Shown: piece after piece, positions 14,445-27,600 of the stretch | How the letters are laid out: each line of letters opens with the position of its first letter | Numbering within the stretch: the first letter of the stretch is position 1 | Assembly (NCBI GenBank): GCA_017562135.1 | Contig: QEYB01001654.1 | Location: 357,653-421,652 of the forward strand | Origin: Dipylidium caninum | Taxonomy: Eukaryota; Platyhelminthes; Cestoda; Cyclophyllidea; Dipylidiidae | Direction of reading: 5' to 3' | DNA length: 64,000 bases | Notes under the pieces: generated by a model | Databases searched by the model: none | Seen by the model: the letters and a program-made list of their open reading frames with translations, nothing else | What the model was told of the DNA's origin: nothing | Made by a program: the position numbers and the translations under genes

Positions 14445-17400
14445 CTGGAATAAAAAAAATAGAATTGGGAACCGCGGAGACATTTACTTATTTTCTCTAC
14501 GATAAACGTACTTTACTAGGTTGATTTGATTGGATCTGAGTTCTCATGTAATTAGGAAGCATAAGGGAGTTGGGCATACCCATCGTAGGTTGTTGAAGCA
14601 GAAACTGAGGCATTACCGAGGTGCTGGAAGGGATGTAGGCAGTATTTTCATTATTCAGATACATTGGGACTTGAACGGCATTTGAATTGTAGAATTCCCA
14701 CTTTTGATCTGCCTCCGCACTTATCGAAACCGGTGGCTGAGCTGCTGCCTTAATCTGGGGCATGGTGAAAGGATGTTGAAAAGAGTGATTGAGTTGGTCC
14801 ATCTTGTGTTTCGACAGAACGGCTCGTCGACGCCAATGCACGAAGAGTACGAGAACGAGGACTATCAAAACAGTCGCTAGACAGCCCAGTCCGACAACTA
14901 GTGCGTAGGTGTGCGGTTGCATTGTCGTTAAATCATAGTGAGAACTCGATACTCCAAGACTGGATTTGCGACTGTAGGGCAGGAGTGAGGTTGTGGACGC
15001 CTCGAAGGGGTCTAAACGCGAAAACAGGAATGAGAGCGATGCATTAATTAATTATGGACCATAATAAGAGTGAAAAATGCGATTCGATTGGTAATTAAAC
15101 AGTAAATATTTAATGCTTCAACTACGCAGATGAAGGCACTTAGGTGGTGATTGGAAGGAAAGATAACGAGGAAAAAGACCACTTTCTCTTCACTCTACCT
15201 TTCAGCCAAGTGGTATAAACTAATTCGGACTTCGACAACCCACTGCTTAAGTTCCCGTTTTCTTTCCAAACAAACTATTCTTATGCCTAGTCGTTTTCTA
15301 TTCGCAAAATACAAATGCACGCACAATATCTGAGGAGCGGTTGTGCTTTTCTTTATCACCTCACGACGTACAATTTACTTACTCTTCAGTCCCTTTTTAG
15401 TACAATTTACTTACTCTTCAGTCCCTTTTTAGTAAAATGAACAAGCATAGGATTAATCGCCGCAAGAAGAATTGAGGAGAAAATCTATCAAGGGAAATTT
15501 TCAGATGTCAACCGAACAGCACTATTTACGTTTCAATTTCCGCCCAAGTGCCCCAGGTAATTCCACTGGCTTGACACCCGGACTATTTTCGATTGGTTGA
15601 ACTTGAGCTATGTTTTTTTTCACCATTTGACAAGAATAATTGATTTTGATGTCTGCTCCGGTAGTAGTGCATTTAATTTTTGTGAGTGTGGTGGGAGAAT
15701 TTAACCACTTGTATGTCAAAACAAAATAGGGTGGTGTAAACAAACCTTTGTCAAGAATCAATCCAGGCGGAAGTTGTGCACGAACTGAGTAGCATAAAGT
15801 AAAAAAAATAGGAAATTAGAAGAGAACTCATTTCGAAGCGGAGGTTGTAAAAGTGAATATAAGAATTACCGTTGACAAATGTAACCTCGCTCAAGGCAAT
15901 CCAACTTCCGGCGTAGTAAATGCGCAGTTCCACAAACAATGCTAAACTGTTGTAGTATTTACTTGAAACGGTGGTATTGGACAAGTCCAAGGGAGACCCC
16001 AAGAGGTTTATGTGAACCCATTCCGTCTTGGGAGGGAGAGTTTCAAGAATGGGCAGCTGATGGACGGCTGTTAAGGTGGTGGCGGGATCAGTAGAACTGG
16101 CACGTGGGAACTTCCGACTCAGACGTACTTCAATTAATCGAGGACGGCAAACCTCGGCACCAACTTTGTTGGCGAGTAGAATATCGACACGACTGAAATT
16201 GTAAATCCCATCAAACCGAAAGACAATTCGTTCGTATTCTGTGGTACCTGAGGTGTCGTCGGAACGCTTCCATCCGACAAAATCGTTCGATGCTAGAGGA
16301 CTGCAGTAACAAGTCATTAATGTATGCTTCATAATTAAAAGAAACTATTTATTTAACGGTAAATCAACTCACTCAATGTCCACTCCATGGTCCGGTTTTC
16401 CATCTATGAGTTTCCCTAAACCTCCAGTATTGAACACATCTTGATGGAATTCCATTATCCGAGACAGTCGACTCTCGGGATTATCGTAAGTGAGGTCCAC
16501 AAGGCGATCATCCGGGGGTTTGTTGATGTAATTACCGCGCGGAGCCTGATATTCAACAACCCCGTCTGAAGAACGAAGTAAATATCGCTGAAGTCTAGCC
16601 ACTAAGCACGATCTGTCGATCTTTCCTACACAGACGTTACATTGTCCCGACTTTCGCCTCTATTTGTGAGTCTACGTATATTGTGTTTGTGTAATTCCTT
16701 TGCTGTAAGTTGAAGAGACTCGACAGTCAAGGCAACAAATAATAACAGGAGCGGAAATTGAAAGAGCCAGGAAATGGCCAGTCATGAGGTTATGCTCGCT
16801 TTCCCGAGGGTGAGAGGGCAAATCGAATTATACCACCAAACATACAAGTAAAGAATAAAGCGATTCACTTATGGGACTGATTCAATTTGCCTAATTCGAT
16901 TGTCAACTCACTGGCACTACATCCGACAATTTCCAGTTTCAAGCAGACAGGTTGCGGTTCCTGAGTGAAGGGATAAATTCGGACCCAACGGGCGACAAAT
17001 GGTGGATTCATGGACACATAGTGTTCCGTTTGAGCGTCAAAATTCCCCTTAATTCGCTGTAAAACAAATGGAAGAGGGTAATTTAATGACTAATTAAGCT
17101 CTGGTCGAGTCGGCTGGTAGGTAGGATTTGCCTAATCTGATAATCCTTAATGCCACAAATTTAAATTCGTAATCGCGATAATAGATTGCAGAATGCGTCC
17201 CGTTAATCCGTAAGAGCGTCCAAAACTCACCGTAGCTCATTCTGGCTACAGGGCAACAAGCTAGGTCCTCCACTTACTTCACTTAACTTGACCCGAGTTG
17301 CCAAGTTAAGATGCGCTACCGTAAAGTAGGTTCTTCTCATCAGCGGAATGTCACCGTTTTCATCTTAATTGCATACATTTTTCCTGAACGTAAATTTTTT

Positions 17401-18633
17401 GGCGCTTTCTCGAGAAAGCTTATGTGCGACTGAATTGGCGGCTCCATAAACAATATCTGCCCCCAAAATCTTGCTTTGATTTTACTCCTGGCAAGGTAAT
17501 TTATTGACCATGCGCCTTTCTTCTCCCTACGGCTAATAGCCGTATTGCCGCATCGCGTGACGGGGTATATTAGCACGCTCGAGGCATTAAGGAATAGAGA
17601 GTGAACAGACAACACTAGTAGTGGTTTCTACAGATTGTTTGCAATAAATTGGACAACTCTGAGTAATAACCTAACGCCCCACAGAAGAAATCACGTCAAA
17701 GTTGGGTGAACGTGAAAGCTTAAAACGGTCCATGTACAAGTTTGGGCAACTTTTATTGGCGACGTCAGTGTCGCCGCGAGTAAATGGATCGAGTCTTAAT
17801 ACGTTAAGTCTGGAGTGTTTGAAAAATTTAATGGCGTCTATCAGACCCTATAAGGTTTAAAATCATGAATCCGGGAAGCGGCGTTGATGTGTATCACTCT
17901 TTATTGTCGTCAGATCTTACTCCTCAGAGCCGCCAATTTCGGGTGGAACTTGCAAACCAACGTCATTTCAAGCCAGCAAATAAAGACGAAGTTGGGGTGT
18001 AAACCAAACGGTAACTAAGTCACAATTACCGCTTCGATGGACGAGAAAGTGAGGGAGACGAGGGTGAATAACAAAGATAGTTAAAAAAATTGACTCATCT
18101 CTACACCGTCCAAAACCGCATGGACCATATTTTATGGTAATAAGATAACATATTGGCCACAATGAGGGCTCCCATTAAAAATGAAATATGCGAATTTCAC
18201 CATATTTAATGTTCATGCATTTGCTAGGAATAGAACAGAGCATTCGCGCAATGTTTAAGGCAATTAATTGGATAACGAGGCGGGCAAATAGAGATATACG
18301 CACCGTAGTCCCATTGATATTCTGATACTTAATCCATGTTGAGCTAGAAATTTCTCGTCGGTACAAAATGTAGTAGAAGGGTGTAAGATAGAGCCCGCCC
18401 TATAAAAAAGTGGAGAAAAATGAAAAAAAGTGGTCCACCTCGCGAACTTTCTAAATTGAGGAGTAAGTTATTAATGTCCCACCTTGCCGGCTGTAGAGAG
18501 GCCCATAGTAATTATGAGTTTTACCAAGGATTGCTGGCCTAAGTCTACTTCGACGAACTCCTTTTCCTCCCCTGGTTGGACGTTTTTAGGACACCAGGCA
18601 CGATCTTCTAGTCCCTCATCACCGGCAGACATT
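13839..18633 (-). CDS. DDR: Discoidin domain receptor (DDR-like), partial: eight exons, 5' end missing, no kinase domain seen
   Basis: DDRs are collagen-binding receptor tyrosine kinases of the plasma membrane. Eight minus-strand exons join with compatible phases: 18633-18483, 18399-18304, 17056-16912, 16625-16373, 16300-15870, 15784-15530, 15011-14512 and 14444-13887 (or on to the stop at 13839). In order they give the second half of the discoidin (F5/8C) domain (AWCPKN, FVARWVRIYPF, VCLKLEIVGC), the discoidin-like domain (GGLGKLIDG, NDFVGWKR, FRFDGIYNFSRV, IALSEVTFVN), a transmembrane helix followed by HWRRR, and a long Tyr/Pro-rich juxtamembrane region. These motifs match known DDR1/DDR2 in order and spacing. 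The exons hold about 2.4 kb of open frame without a frameshift. The signal peptide and first part of the discoidin domain lie upstream and were not located. No kinase motifs were recognised downstream. The family call is seen in sequence plus family knowledge; collagen as ligand is inferred. Confidence 0.9.
14512..15011 (-). CDS. DDR: DDR exon g: transmembrane and first cytoplasmic part
   Basis: Acceptor GCGTTTAG, donor AAA|GTACGT. After about 34 extracellular residues it encodes the hydrophobic run YALVVGLGCLATVLIVLVLV followed by LFVHWRRR, a single-pass type I anchor with a basic stop-transfer. The cytoplasmic part is rich in Gln, Asn, Pro and Met and contains EFYNSN, PMYLNNEN and TAYIPSS. 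YLNN fits the pYxN consensus for Grb2-type SH2 domains. Confidence 0.85.
15369..15432. repeat. Perfect 32-bp tandem duplication in a DDR intron
   Basis: Two adjacent copies (15369-15400 and 15401-15432) of a unit starting TACAATTTACTTACTCTTCA and ending CCTTTTTAG. It lies in the intron between the stalk and transmembrane exons. The perfect identity indicates a recent duplication or an assembly duplication. Confidence 0.95.
15530..15784 (-). CDS. DDR: DDR exon f: extracellular stalk
   Basis: Acceptor GCTACTCAG, donor AAAC|GTAAAT. It encodes RAQLPPGLILDKGLFTPP and about 60 further residues with two Cys, ending GRKLK. I see no conserved motif. Its position between the discoidin-like domain and the transmembrane exon makes it the extracellular juxtamembrane stalk. 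Phases match both neighbours. The basic GRKLK end could be a protease-sensitive point, but that is only a guess. Confidence 0.75.
15870..16300 (-). CDS. DDR: DDR exon e: discoidin-like domain core
   Basis: The longest extracellular exon (431 bases), with acceptor TTACTGCAG and donor AACG|GTAATT. It encodes NDFVGWKRSDD, YERIVFRFDGIYNFSRVDIL, and near its end ELRIYYAGSWIALSEVTFVN, all recognisable in DDR discoidin-like domains. An SNTTVSS stretch offers a possible N-glycosylation site. Confidence 0.92.
16373..16625 (-). CDS. DDR: DDR exon d: start of discoidin-like domain
   Basis: Acceptor CTGTGTAG, donor ATTGA|GTGAGT. It encodes SSDGVVEYQAPRGN and, later, GGLGKLIDGKPDHG, matching the DGLVSYNAP and GLGQLTDG landmarks that open the discoidin-like domain of DDRs. 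Its reading frame joins exons c and e without loss of phase. Confidence 0.9.
16912..17056 (-). CDS. DDR: DDR exon c: end of discoidin domain
   Basis: Acceptor TTTTACAG, donor GCCA|GTGAGT. It encodes the closing strands of the F5/8C domain, including PPFVARWVRIYPF and PVCLKLEIVGC; the last Cys is the conserved domain-closing cysteine. Phase 0 at the start and one extra base at the end fit the next exon. Confidence 0.9.
18304..18399 (-). CDS. DDR: DDR exon b: discoidin domain
   Basis: A 96-base exon of 32 codons, phase 0 at both ends, between a TTTTTTATAG acceptor and an ACG|GTGCGT donor. It encodes FYYILYRREISSSTWIKYQN, which aligns with the YKINYSRDGTRWISWRN strand of the DDR discoidin domain. 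Confidence 0.85.
18483..18633 (-). CDS. DDR: DDR exon a: discoidin domain, middle part
   Basis: The exon is bordered by an ATTCTTAG acceptor and an AAG|GTGGGA donor. It encodes a segment with EDRAWCPKN followed by EKEFVEVDLGQQ, the counterpart of the AWCP...FLQIDL core of DDR discoidin domains. It begins with one base completing a codon and ends in phase 0. It is the most upstream exon I could place; the part of the domain before AWCP must come from an exon further upstream. Confidence 0.85.
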
Positions 18634-21600
18634 CTAAGAATATGGGAGTGGAAGTCTCAGTAACCAGGAATAACCCTCTAATTAGGTTGTGGTGAACTCT
18701 ACCTCCTCAATAAAATTCTTACGTCTCCAGAGAATTGACAGAGTGAAGGATGAAGAGGCCGTTCGGCAATTATCCCCGATGTCTTGGTCCCCAAGACGTC
18801 TCACCTTAACTATTTATTTCAGATACTGTTAGTGAAACAGCATTTAATCTAAAGGACTCCTGTAAAAGACATCAGGTTTTTCAAGGACTGGACAACTGAC
18901 TTCTAAAAGTGTACTTGTTTTCCTACATATCTCCTTTATGAAATCCAAAGCCATTCAAAACAACATATGCCTACGTGTGAAATTTGGGTTTGAGGGAGGG
19001 GAGAACACCACGGGTGCTTTGCTTCGACAAGTGTTGACTAAAGTAATGACGCTAGCCTTTGCTGAATGCCTTAACAAGTATAGTGGATTAAACTAAATGG
19101 TAGTGGCGTGCAACCTGAAAGCTTGCCATCTAATTTAACTTGATCCACTGCGTGAAAGAAAAAGTATGGAATAAAGCGAGAATGTTAAAAATGGTCTGGA
19201 TTTCAAATTGCCTACCCTATTGACAACAAAATCGAAGTGAAGGCGCATGCAAGTCGAGGTTTGAAGGTAGGTGCGCGTATAATTTTACATTGCTCGGACA
19301 CTTCCCTCACCCTCCAAACGTTCCACCCCCCTTCCCGCCTCTCTCTTTCTCTCCCTCCCCAGTCGGCGTGGAGCTGGTTTTTATTAGACCGCTGATTCAG
19401 CAATGTCTTGTGAGAGAAGTAGAGATCCCTCCTTTTTTGGTTACCAATTAATACACCCGATAAGGCAAAGCATTGTCATCAGTGAAGTTGCTATTGAAAA
19501 CTTTTGTCGACCTGATTTGTAATGCAGAATTTAGGGGGAGGAGAAAAAAATTCAACTAGGCAAAGCCGTTACAAGAATACTCACCTTACGGATACAGCGG
19601 AATATGCCGGCGCAAAATTTGACGAAGCCGTGAACGCAGCGTCGGATAAGTTGAAGAGAAGGCTTGATTTGCATTTTGGCTGGGTCTGAACACCTTCCGG
19701 GAGTAAAATTTACACATGCATAAGTAGCTAGCTTCTTATGTTGACACAATGTCTCAGCATTTTTACGCACGTAGACACTGTCAAGTTGTGCAGTCGCACA
19801 CTTGACTTTAACCGGTAACAAAGACGTATCTACACCTGAAGGTATGTGAAGAAAAATGTATAATGAACTTCTAATTCACCCGGGTAATTCGGAGATCCCC
19901 CTCTCACCTACAAGCAAATTCAGACAGTACTAAGGGTGGTAACGAATGAAATAATCAACACTGGTAGGTCGCACAAGGAGACCAGATTTTTCTTTTATGC
20001 TAAATCTGAGGAACGTAATCCAGTATTAGGCATCGCGATGAAACGCAGTGAGGGTTTCCGCCTAGTAAATCTACGGTCTTTGAAAAGTGGACGAACTTCG
20101 TCACCATTTTCGTGCAGAGAGGACAAGTAGAAATTGCGTTCCAAATTGTGACAATCTCTGAACACTGATGTAACTAATCCACACGTCTGTCGTTGATCAG
20201 GCCAAACCAAAGGGGTGATTGAATCCTAGCATATATATGTATGTACAGTCGGCGAGACGGATTCTTTTTCCGGTGAATAAGCAGGTCAAATTACCAGCTT
20301 GGGGACAGAGCCGTGTCTGCAGAGCTTAGTCCTCCAACTATAACTTATAGGCACACCCGAACTTGTGAAATTGAATTTGGTTGATTTTAATTTGTACATT
20401 TGTTTTACCATCGCGCAACAGTCGTATCAACGACTGTATTTTGGCGTAACGGCACAACTAGACAACCGCTGTTTGTGCTAGGGCTATAGACAGTTAAAAG
20501 TGCGCACTATGACCCCATCACCTCGGATGTTTGTGCGAAATAAATTCCGTTCAGAATTAGTGGCCGTGGCTACGTTGGAGTTGATTGAAAAAGCGGGCAG
20601 TTATGAGCTTAAAAACGCGGCGCCATCTATCGTATCATGTGTGGGTGAGTGAATTAATGACTAAATAAAGAGCCTTGGTGCGAAGGCATCCAGAGGGATG
20701 TTGTGATTGGGCGATTTAACCGGAAGCACGACTGGCAGAGTGAAGGACAAAGAATGCGAGAGGAATAAGGATTATGTTTGCCAATCATATTTACCTAGTG
20801 TGCCTGACTCATTATCCATCCTGCGATGCTCATCTGACAAAGCTACCGTTTATTCAAGGAAGAGAAGTTACCAGATTCACAGCCCATTGTAGTGTTGTCA
20901 AGGCCCACCTGTCCAACGCTCCCAGGGCTAGTTTGTGGCCATCAATCATCCACACACAACCACATCCCAATGCGGTGTGAGTCATCCCATTCCAGTCGTG
21001 ACTAATGGCGTTTTTGACAGTGTTGGAGGGTCGGAACAGACCGCCAACAAGAGGAAGTATCTGGGTAATCAGTGTCCAATGTACTAATACCTAATTGGCC
21101 AAAATATCAACTTGGCATTCCTTCCTGTTCGTGGTATGGATTTCCCGAAGCATGAACAAGTGATTACAAGTTTCTCGCAGACTGGACATCAATACCGAAA
21201 ATCGCCGATGGCAATAGCTTCTGATGCAGGTAAACACTTTTGCCTGAACCAAGGGTCCATTGTGAAACAACGAAATACCCGCACAATATGTTGCACGAAG
21301 AACGGTTGACCAGCAGATTCACGACCTTGTAAGATGATAATATTTTGAACAAATGAGGCGGATGCGAAAGGCATTACTGAAGGCGTGTGGCAGTTATACG
21401 CCAGTTGACCAAAGACGGTTGTAATTTCAGCCGTACTGTGGCGTAGAGCAGGTGTACAAAGTCAACTAACCGAGAGTAGAGGCCCTGCGTTGTACATGTG
21501 TCCAGGTTATCCAAAATTTGGAACATCCGCGTTACGGCGACATTGAGGTGGCTAAGTTCTGTCGCAATCATCACCCACCAAGTGGTCCAGACTATAAATA

Positions 21601-24600
21601 ACTCGTAATGAGTCACACCAACGCCTAAGTGCTGACAGTCGATTGAGTGGGATTGAGACGCAAAAAAGACTGAGACAGAGACTATCGTCCAAGTAGTCCT
21701 TATAGTCGAACTCCCCGAGCTTTACTCGCCATGCGAGGGGATATCGTGCATCGAAATGTACTAGACAAGAAAAAGTGAATGCGCAGAGAAAAGGGAAAAG
21801 CGATGTGGAAAAAGGGCCAAGGAGAAAGTGGCTGCACCGGAGCACGCTTCTGCCTCAAAAAAGTACTGTCGGCACCATTCTGACTTCTTTTCTAAACTGC
21901 AAGTAACTCTAAAATGTGCTCATGCTGAAAAAAGCCGCTAACCGGATGTCTTTCCACTTGGAAATTACACACCAGGCGTGGAATACCTGTAAGAGTAGAC
22001 CCAGTATCCACCACAGTCCCTCTATTGGTCCGCATGAAGTCCAATCACTTGACCCTGCCTCATATTCAGTAAATCGCAACAATGTAACATAATAACTTTC
22101 CGACACATTAAAGGTTTAAGGATAGAGCGCCAGAAAGTTGGCCTGGAGTGAAGGAGTACTGTTTGAAATTAAAGAAACCTCTCAAAACGAGTAAATGAAA
22201 GGCACTTAAAAAGTGTAGAAAATGTGCAAAAAAGATAACTGTTGCGCAAGAAATTCCGCGTAATTATAATGGAATAATGTTCCACTAATAATAAACAAAA
22301 AATGGCTCAAAAATAAAGGACAGCGGGCGTTTAGACAAACTTGCTTTTCTCTATGTCAATACTGGTAGTAAAAACATCGTCTTCTTTTACCATAAATCTT
22401 CTTCAGTGTTTAGTGAAGCTGCCTCGTGCAAAAAAGTTTAGCCTTAAATAGCATGCAGAAGTCAGGGAGCTCATGGAAGAAGGAAAGGGTTGAAGACGCT
22501 AAGTTCCATACTATTAATTTACCAAAACAAAAGCACCACGACCAACAAGGTAAGAGCAGTGGCTGGGTAAAAATAACAACTGGCAGACGCTGAGACAAAA
22601 ATGCGAAATTGTTAAAGGTAACAGGCAGAGGGCGGAGGTATAAACTTTAAGATCCTGACGAGATCATATTGCATGAAACATTTATTAGAAAGGCTAAATA
22701 ATAGGAGTATTGAGAAGTCAAAGTGGAAATTTATACTCTCCATCACTCCTCGTGCATTTTAATAAATAATTAAGGAATCGGAGCTAAAGGTGAGTTAAAC
22801 TACAGGCGATTAGACCATGGTAATAGGAGGATTGACGACTATAAAGCCACGACTATCCATTTATAGCTAGCAAAAACAGGACTTCTGCATCTTTATGATA
22901 CAAAAAAAACGTATTACCCGAGGAGGCAACGCCCATACACAAATAGATAAGCCACTTTGTTGCCCCCCGTCAAAAAGCTCTAATTTACGTAATTGATTAA
23001 GATGGAGGCATCTTTTAGCCATTGTTTAAACTAAGCAAATCAAATTCGAGTAGGCCCGCACTCTTCTCCAGTAAAGAGTAGATGTTTATAAAAGTGATGA
23101 CAATATAATGCAAGGCGGAAGTGGAGAAATGGATTCAATTTCTAATAAAGTTGTGCAATTATTTATACTCGGTCTGGGGCACTAAACCACTTCATAGGGT
23201 GCGCTTAATTAAGAAACAAACTTATTGAAACAACATGGTCTAAGTCTGTAATTATTCACCTCTCGTGATACCGTGTTTAGAGTTAATCTGCCTACAAACT
23301 TTAAGGTTTCAAATCCCCGAATTTCACATTAGACCAATTTAAGTGGAAGATAAGCTGAATAAGGTGTGATGGACGAAAGGCGCGAGACAAAGTTGGAACT
23401 CAGTAAGCATAGAACTCGTTTTTTTCCTAAATCCTCCGACTATTATTGTCATTATAGTGGAAATGTGACCTATAGATCAAACTGAGTCAAGATAGCATAA
23501 AAACATGTTTGGGCCTGTTAAATGAACCGGTAAAACATTAAGTGGCCTTACGGCCAGGGTCTGGGGACGAAGAGGCACTGATGGGGCGTCTTGGAGCTTA
23601 GGTCGCATTACCCCTCTATCAAAGTCCATTAATAGGGCGACGTTGCATCCTAAAACCGTCACCGGATGCAATACCCTTCTCATTTGTTGTGTGAATAAAA
23701 GGCTAATAATTTTATTGTTTAAAACCCATAAGCTAACTGCCATACATTTTATTATGCTGCTCTGAATTTTAGCCACCATAATTTACGTTTGAATGAAATT
23801 GAAAACTGCATTATATTGGCCCTTATTTGTGGCTGGCAAACTGCTTCTTACCACTTACAGGCCTTAGACCGCTTAAATTTGCGTAAAATGGTGTATCTTC
23901 ATAATGGGTTAGGCTTGTTTAACTTGGGTGACATCGAGACGGGAGTATTCAGAAATCCAATGGCAGAACCATTTTTGTCAGGATAGGAAAAATTATAAAG
24001 TTATAATTGTATTGGTGACCCTAAGACTAAATTTGAAGTGGCGGAGGAGGAGGAGACGCAGGAAGGGGGAAAAAGAGGGGGAGGGTGAACTGGGGTTATT
24101 TTCGCATCACCATGGCGCGGAGCATGCAGCCAAATTAAGATGCATATCTCTGCACCAGTTGTGAGTAACCACGAGGGCAATGGTGTTTGCCTCAGAAGTC
24201 ATTAAATGCTGGAGTGATTTTACACAGAAAACGGTCTTATCTCAATTCCCCTATTCTCCCCTCTCTCCACCCATATCCATCCCCCTATGTTCTGTCCTCA
24301 ATCATGGCCTAGACACAACCGTGTACGTATAAATGCGCATTTACGCATTGCAAGCCCAGGCGAGGATTGGGTGAGACGTCTTTCATTATCACCACGTAGT
24401 CCCGATGTTACAACCCAATTTCAAAATAGCGGAATTGTCGCCTTTGTAGTCGAAATCATTAACTTGAATGTATCAAAAAAGGACAAGTTTATGACCAGAC
24501 CGTCTAAGTATGTGACATTCTTTTTATTGGAATTCCGCGCAATGTGGAGAGTCCATTAAATTTTATTTTGCCAGCGCAGAGCTAATACAGTTAAATCAAC

Positions 24601-27600
24601 CGATTGCGTGATATTAGCCATTGGAACTAAAGGTGGGACCAGGATACACATGACTATGTTGTCGAAAAGGAGGTAACAATATCGCAAACAAGTGTTTAAT
24701 CAGGTAACAGCACCACATCGCCTTAGTGGGAATAAGACGGGTTATCAACTAGAATTATGGCAGGACAACTTACTACATGAAGAAATTGGGCATAAAATCC
24801 AAATCAAGGTGACAAGTGATAGCATTGCGAGGATTGTTTCCCAGAAAGTGTGATTACAGCCTTGTTTGGAATGGGTTAGTAAAAAACATATTTATCCTAA
24901 GAATTCTCGTGGCTTGAAATAACTCGGGTGTGTACAAATCCGCATGACAACGCGCGTGTGACGATTGGCTGCAATTCAACCAATACGCATATAGCATTTG
25001 CATTCTTTTGTTGCGCTATTGGTTAACACAGGCCAACCACCACAGCAAGATTATTTGACATGCAATGATGCTGTTTACCGATTTGTCTCAAGGCTAGGGA
25101 CGTTTACGTTATTGGACGTCGTCAATGACACAAGCATCTACTAAGGTGGAGTGGGTGATATTGCAATCACAGCGAAGGGCTCGTCCAGAACTTATCCGAA
25201 GCTTTGATTTCACTACTCCCAATTAACCGTGGGCCAACAATCTTTACCGAAGAAGACGACTTTATATTGCGCTACATTAAATGTAATGACACTGCTATGT
25301 ACACGAGCAGTTACAAGAATTTCAGAGGGCTATAATATACGGATACAACAACCTTTTACTATGACACTTCACAGCTTTCGAGGTTTTGGAGGTTGGTTTA
25401 AAGTATATCAAATAATAACAAAATATTAATAATGGAGAGATACTTTGTGGAACACTTTCGGTTCACATGGCTGTTCCCAAAACCCTAGCTACTTATAAAT
25501 CAAAAGTTGGCTATGGGAAAAGATAATTCTCGTGATGTGGCGCTTAAATATCAAGCTAGATCTGTCTTTCCTTCTATTTGTAGGTCATAGACAAATGCTT
25601 TTCTGAACCGAGTATTTCGCGAAATCACTTTATGTGTGAATTCCTTCGACGGGCTTTGGCAGAATAGGCAGTTTTTTCTCAAATAATAAGGACTTGCTTG
25701 TAACAATACCCAAGACTAGAGATGCGCCATGCCTATCAGTCACCCTATTCTTTCGAAGTAGTTTACGAATGATGCATTGCCTGTGCTGCTTTCTTCTACT
25801 ATGGACGGCCGAGTATACCCATCTCATCCTCCATCTACCTTGAAGGATATTACAGTAGGAACCAAAAGTTCTCACCTCTTTTAATGTGCAGTGCGTAGTT
25901 CGTCTACACAATTTGTTGTAACACGAAATAACAGTAGTCTGACAAATCCTCAGTGGAAAAGTACTGCCAAAACACTATTTCTTTCCGCATGCACGGAAAA
26001 GTGTGGTATTTTTGTCGTGAAATTCGATGCTTGCGAACTCGACATAATGAGTTTTTTTCTCTTTTAAATATTCTTACCTTGATGATTGCTTATTTCATCT
26101 AGTTAAAACTGACTCAGCTTGAATCTCCATCGTGAATAGATGGTTAAATTACTAAAAGTCTCCATTCGTCATTGTAATGCGTGTGAAGGAGAGGGGAGGA
26201 AGAAAGGATTAATGCAAACATCAACATTTCATATAGTCGAATTAAATATTAGAAAATTACGCTTTTAATCGCTCAGCACATGCTGTCCATCAAACAGCAA
26301 GCCATCCCGACATTTTGAACCTTCCTTCTGTGTGCTTTACGATTTCGCGTACCTGACGATCTAAAGGAAGCAAATTATAGTCGTCCGTCAATGGTATTCT
26401 TAGGCTTTAAATCTCGAGGTTTCGTGGGCAGATTTTTATATTCTGTATTTATAATTACCGGCTTATACGCTGATTTTATTGAATGTTAGATACCATTCTG
26501 TCCTAAATTTGATTCGCGTAGGGCTTCAAGAGTAACTGGTAGTTATACAGGGATACTGAGACATGCAGAAGCTCAACCCTCTTAAATAAATGATGTGTTT
26601 CAAGTCATTTAACGAAGTATGGCCATGTGGATGGGGTGAGTAGACGATACACTGGAAACTGACAAGATACAGATCATGGGAGGTGGGAAGTTTAGAAAGC
26701 GGTGTTACATTCCCTTTCCCAGTAGGTCGATTTCACTAAAGGGACAGGCCAGTTACTTCCACCTCAAAAATAGTTAACTGAGGTTAAAGTGAATTCCGTT
26801 TTTATTAGGCGATGGAGGAGAACAGGTACGCAAATTTTCCTTACTGCGATTAAAGTACATATCAGTGCTTACCATGTCAGAAATTTGGACAGGTGGGAGA
26901 AGGACAGACCGTTGCATTTTTTCTCATCCCGAATGCAAAGAGAAGAATCTATGGTAGAATGATGTGGGTGATTTTTGGCGTTGCATGATGAGAGGTCCGG
27001 AGTTAGATTCAGCAAATTTCACATTAGCGGGAGTCAAATAAAGATTCCCATTTTAAGTAGGGAAAAGCGTTTATACCCTAAACGGAAGTGAGAATAATAA
27101 TTTAGCCGCAGAGCAAGGCAACGCCCTGTGATATTTCAATTCGTTTTTCCCACTTAAATATTTGTAGGGAAGACGCATTTTAATCACGGAGGTATAATGA
27201 TTAAGGTGAAAAGAAATAAGAGAAAAAGTGAGCTACCAGATAATACATTTTCGTCTTCACCTTCACTTATATATCTAAAATACAGTTCTTTAGTATTTGA
27301 CTATACATTGCTTGTGTACCGTAATCAGGGCTCTCCACCCTCGAGACCTCTCTATCACAATAGATTTAGGGCAAGCTGATTCATACAAGATTAGAATACC
27401 GCAGCTGCATAAATATCTACTGATTTAAAATTAAATAGACAACGTACAGCATGAGTGAGAAAAAAATTCATCTACACAGGTCCACTCGATGATGAGATGA
27501 TAGGGGCAGACAACTTGACAAGGGGATTACTTCCACGGGGCCTTTTACCTCACGGAGGCAAGGCGAGGTTCAACGCTGAATGAGGTTAGAGGGGCTTGTA

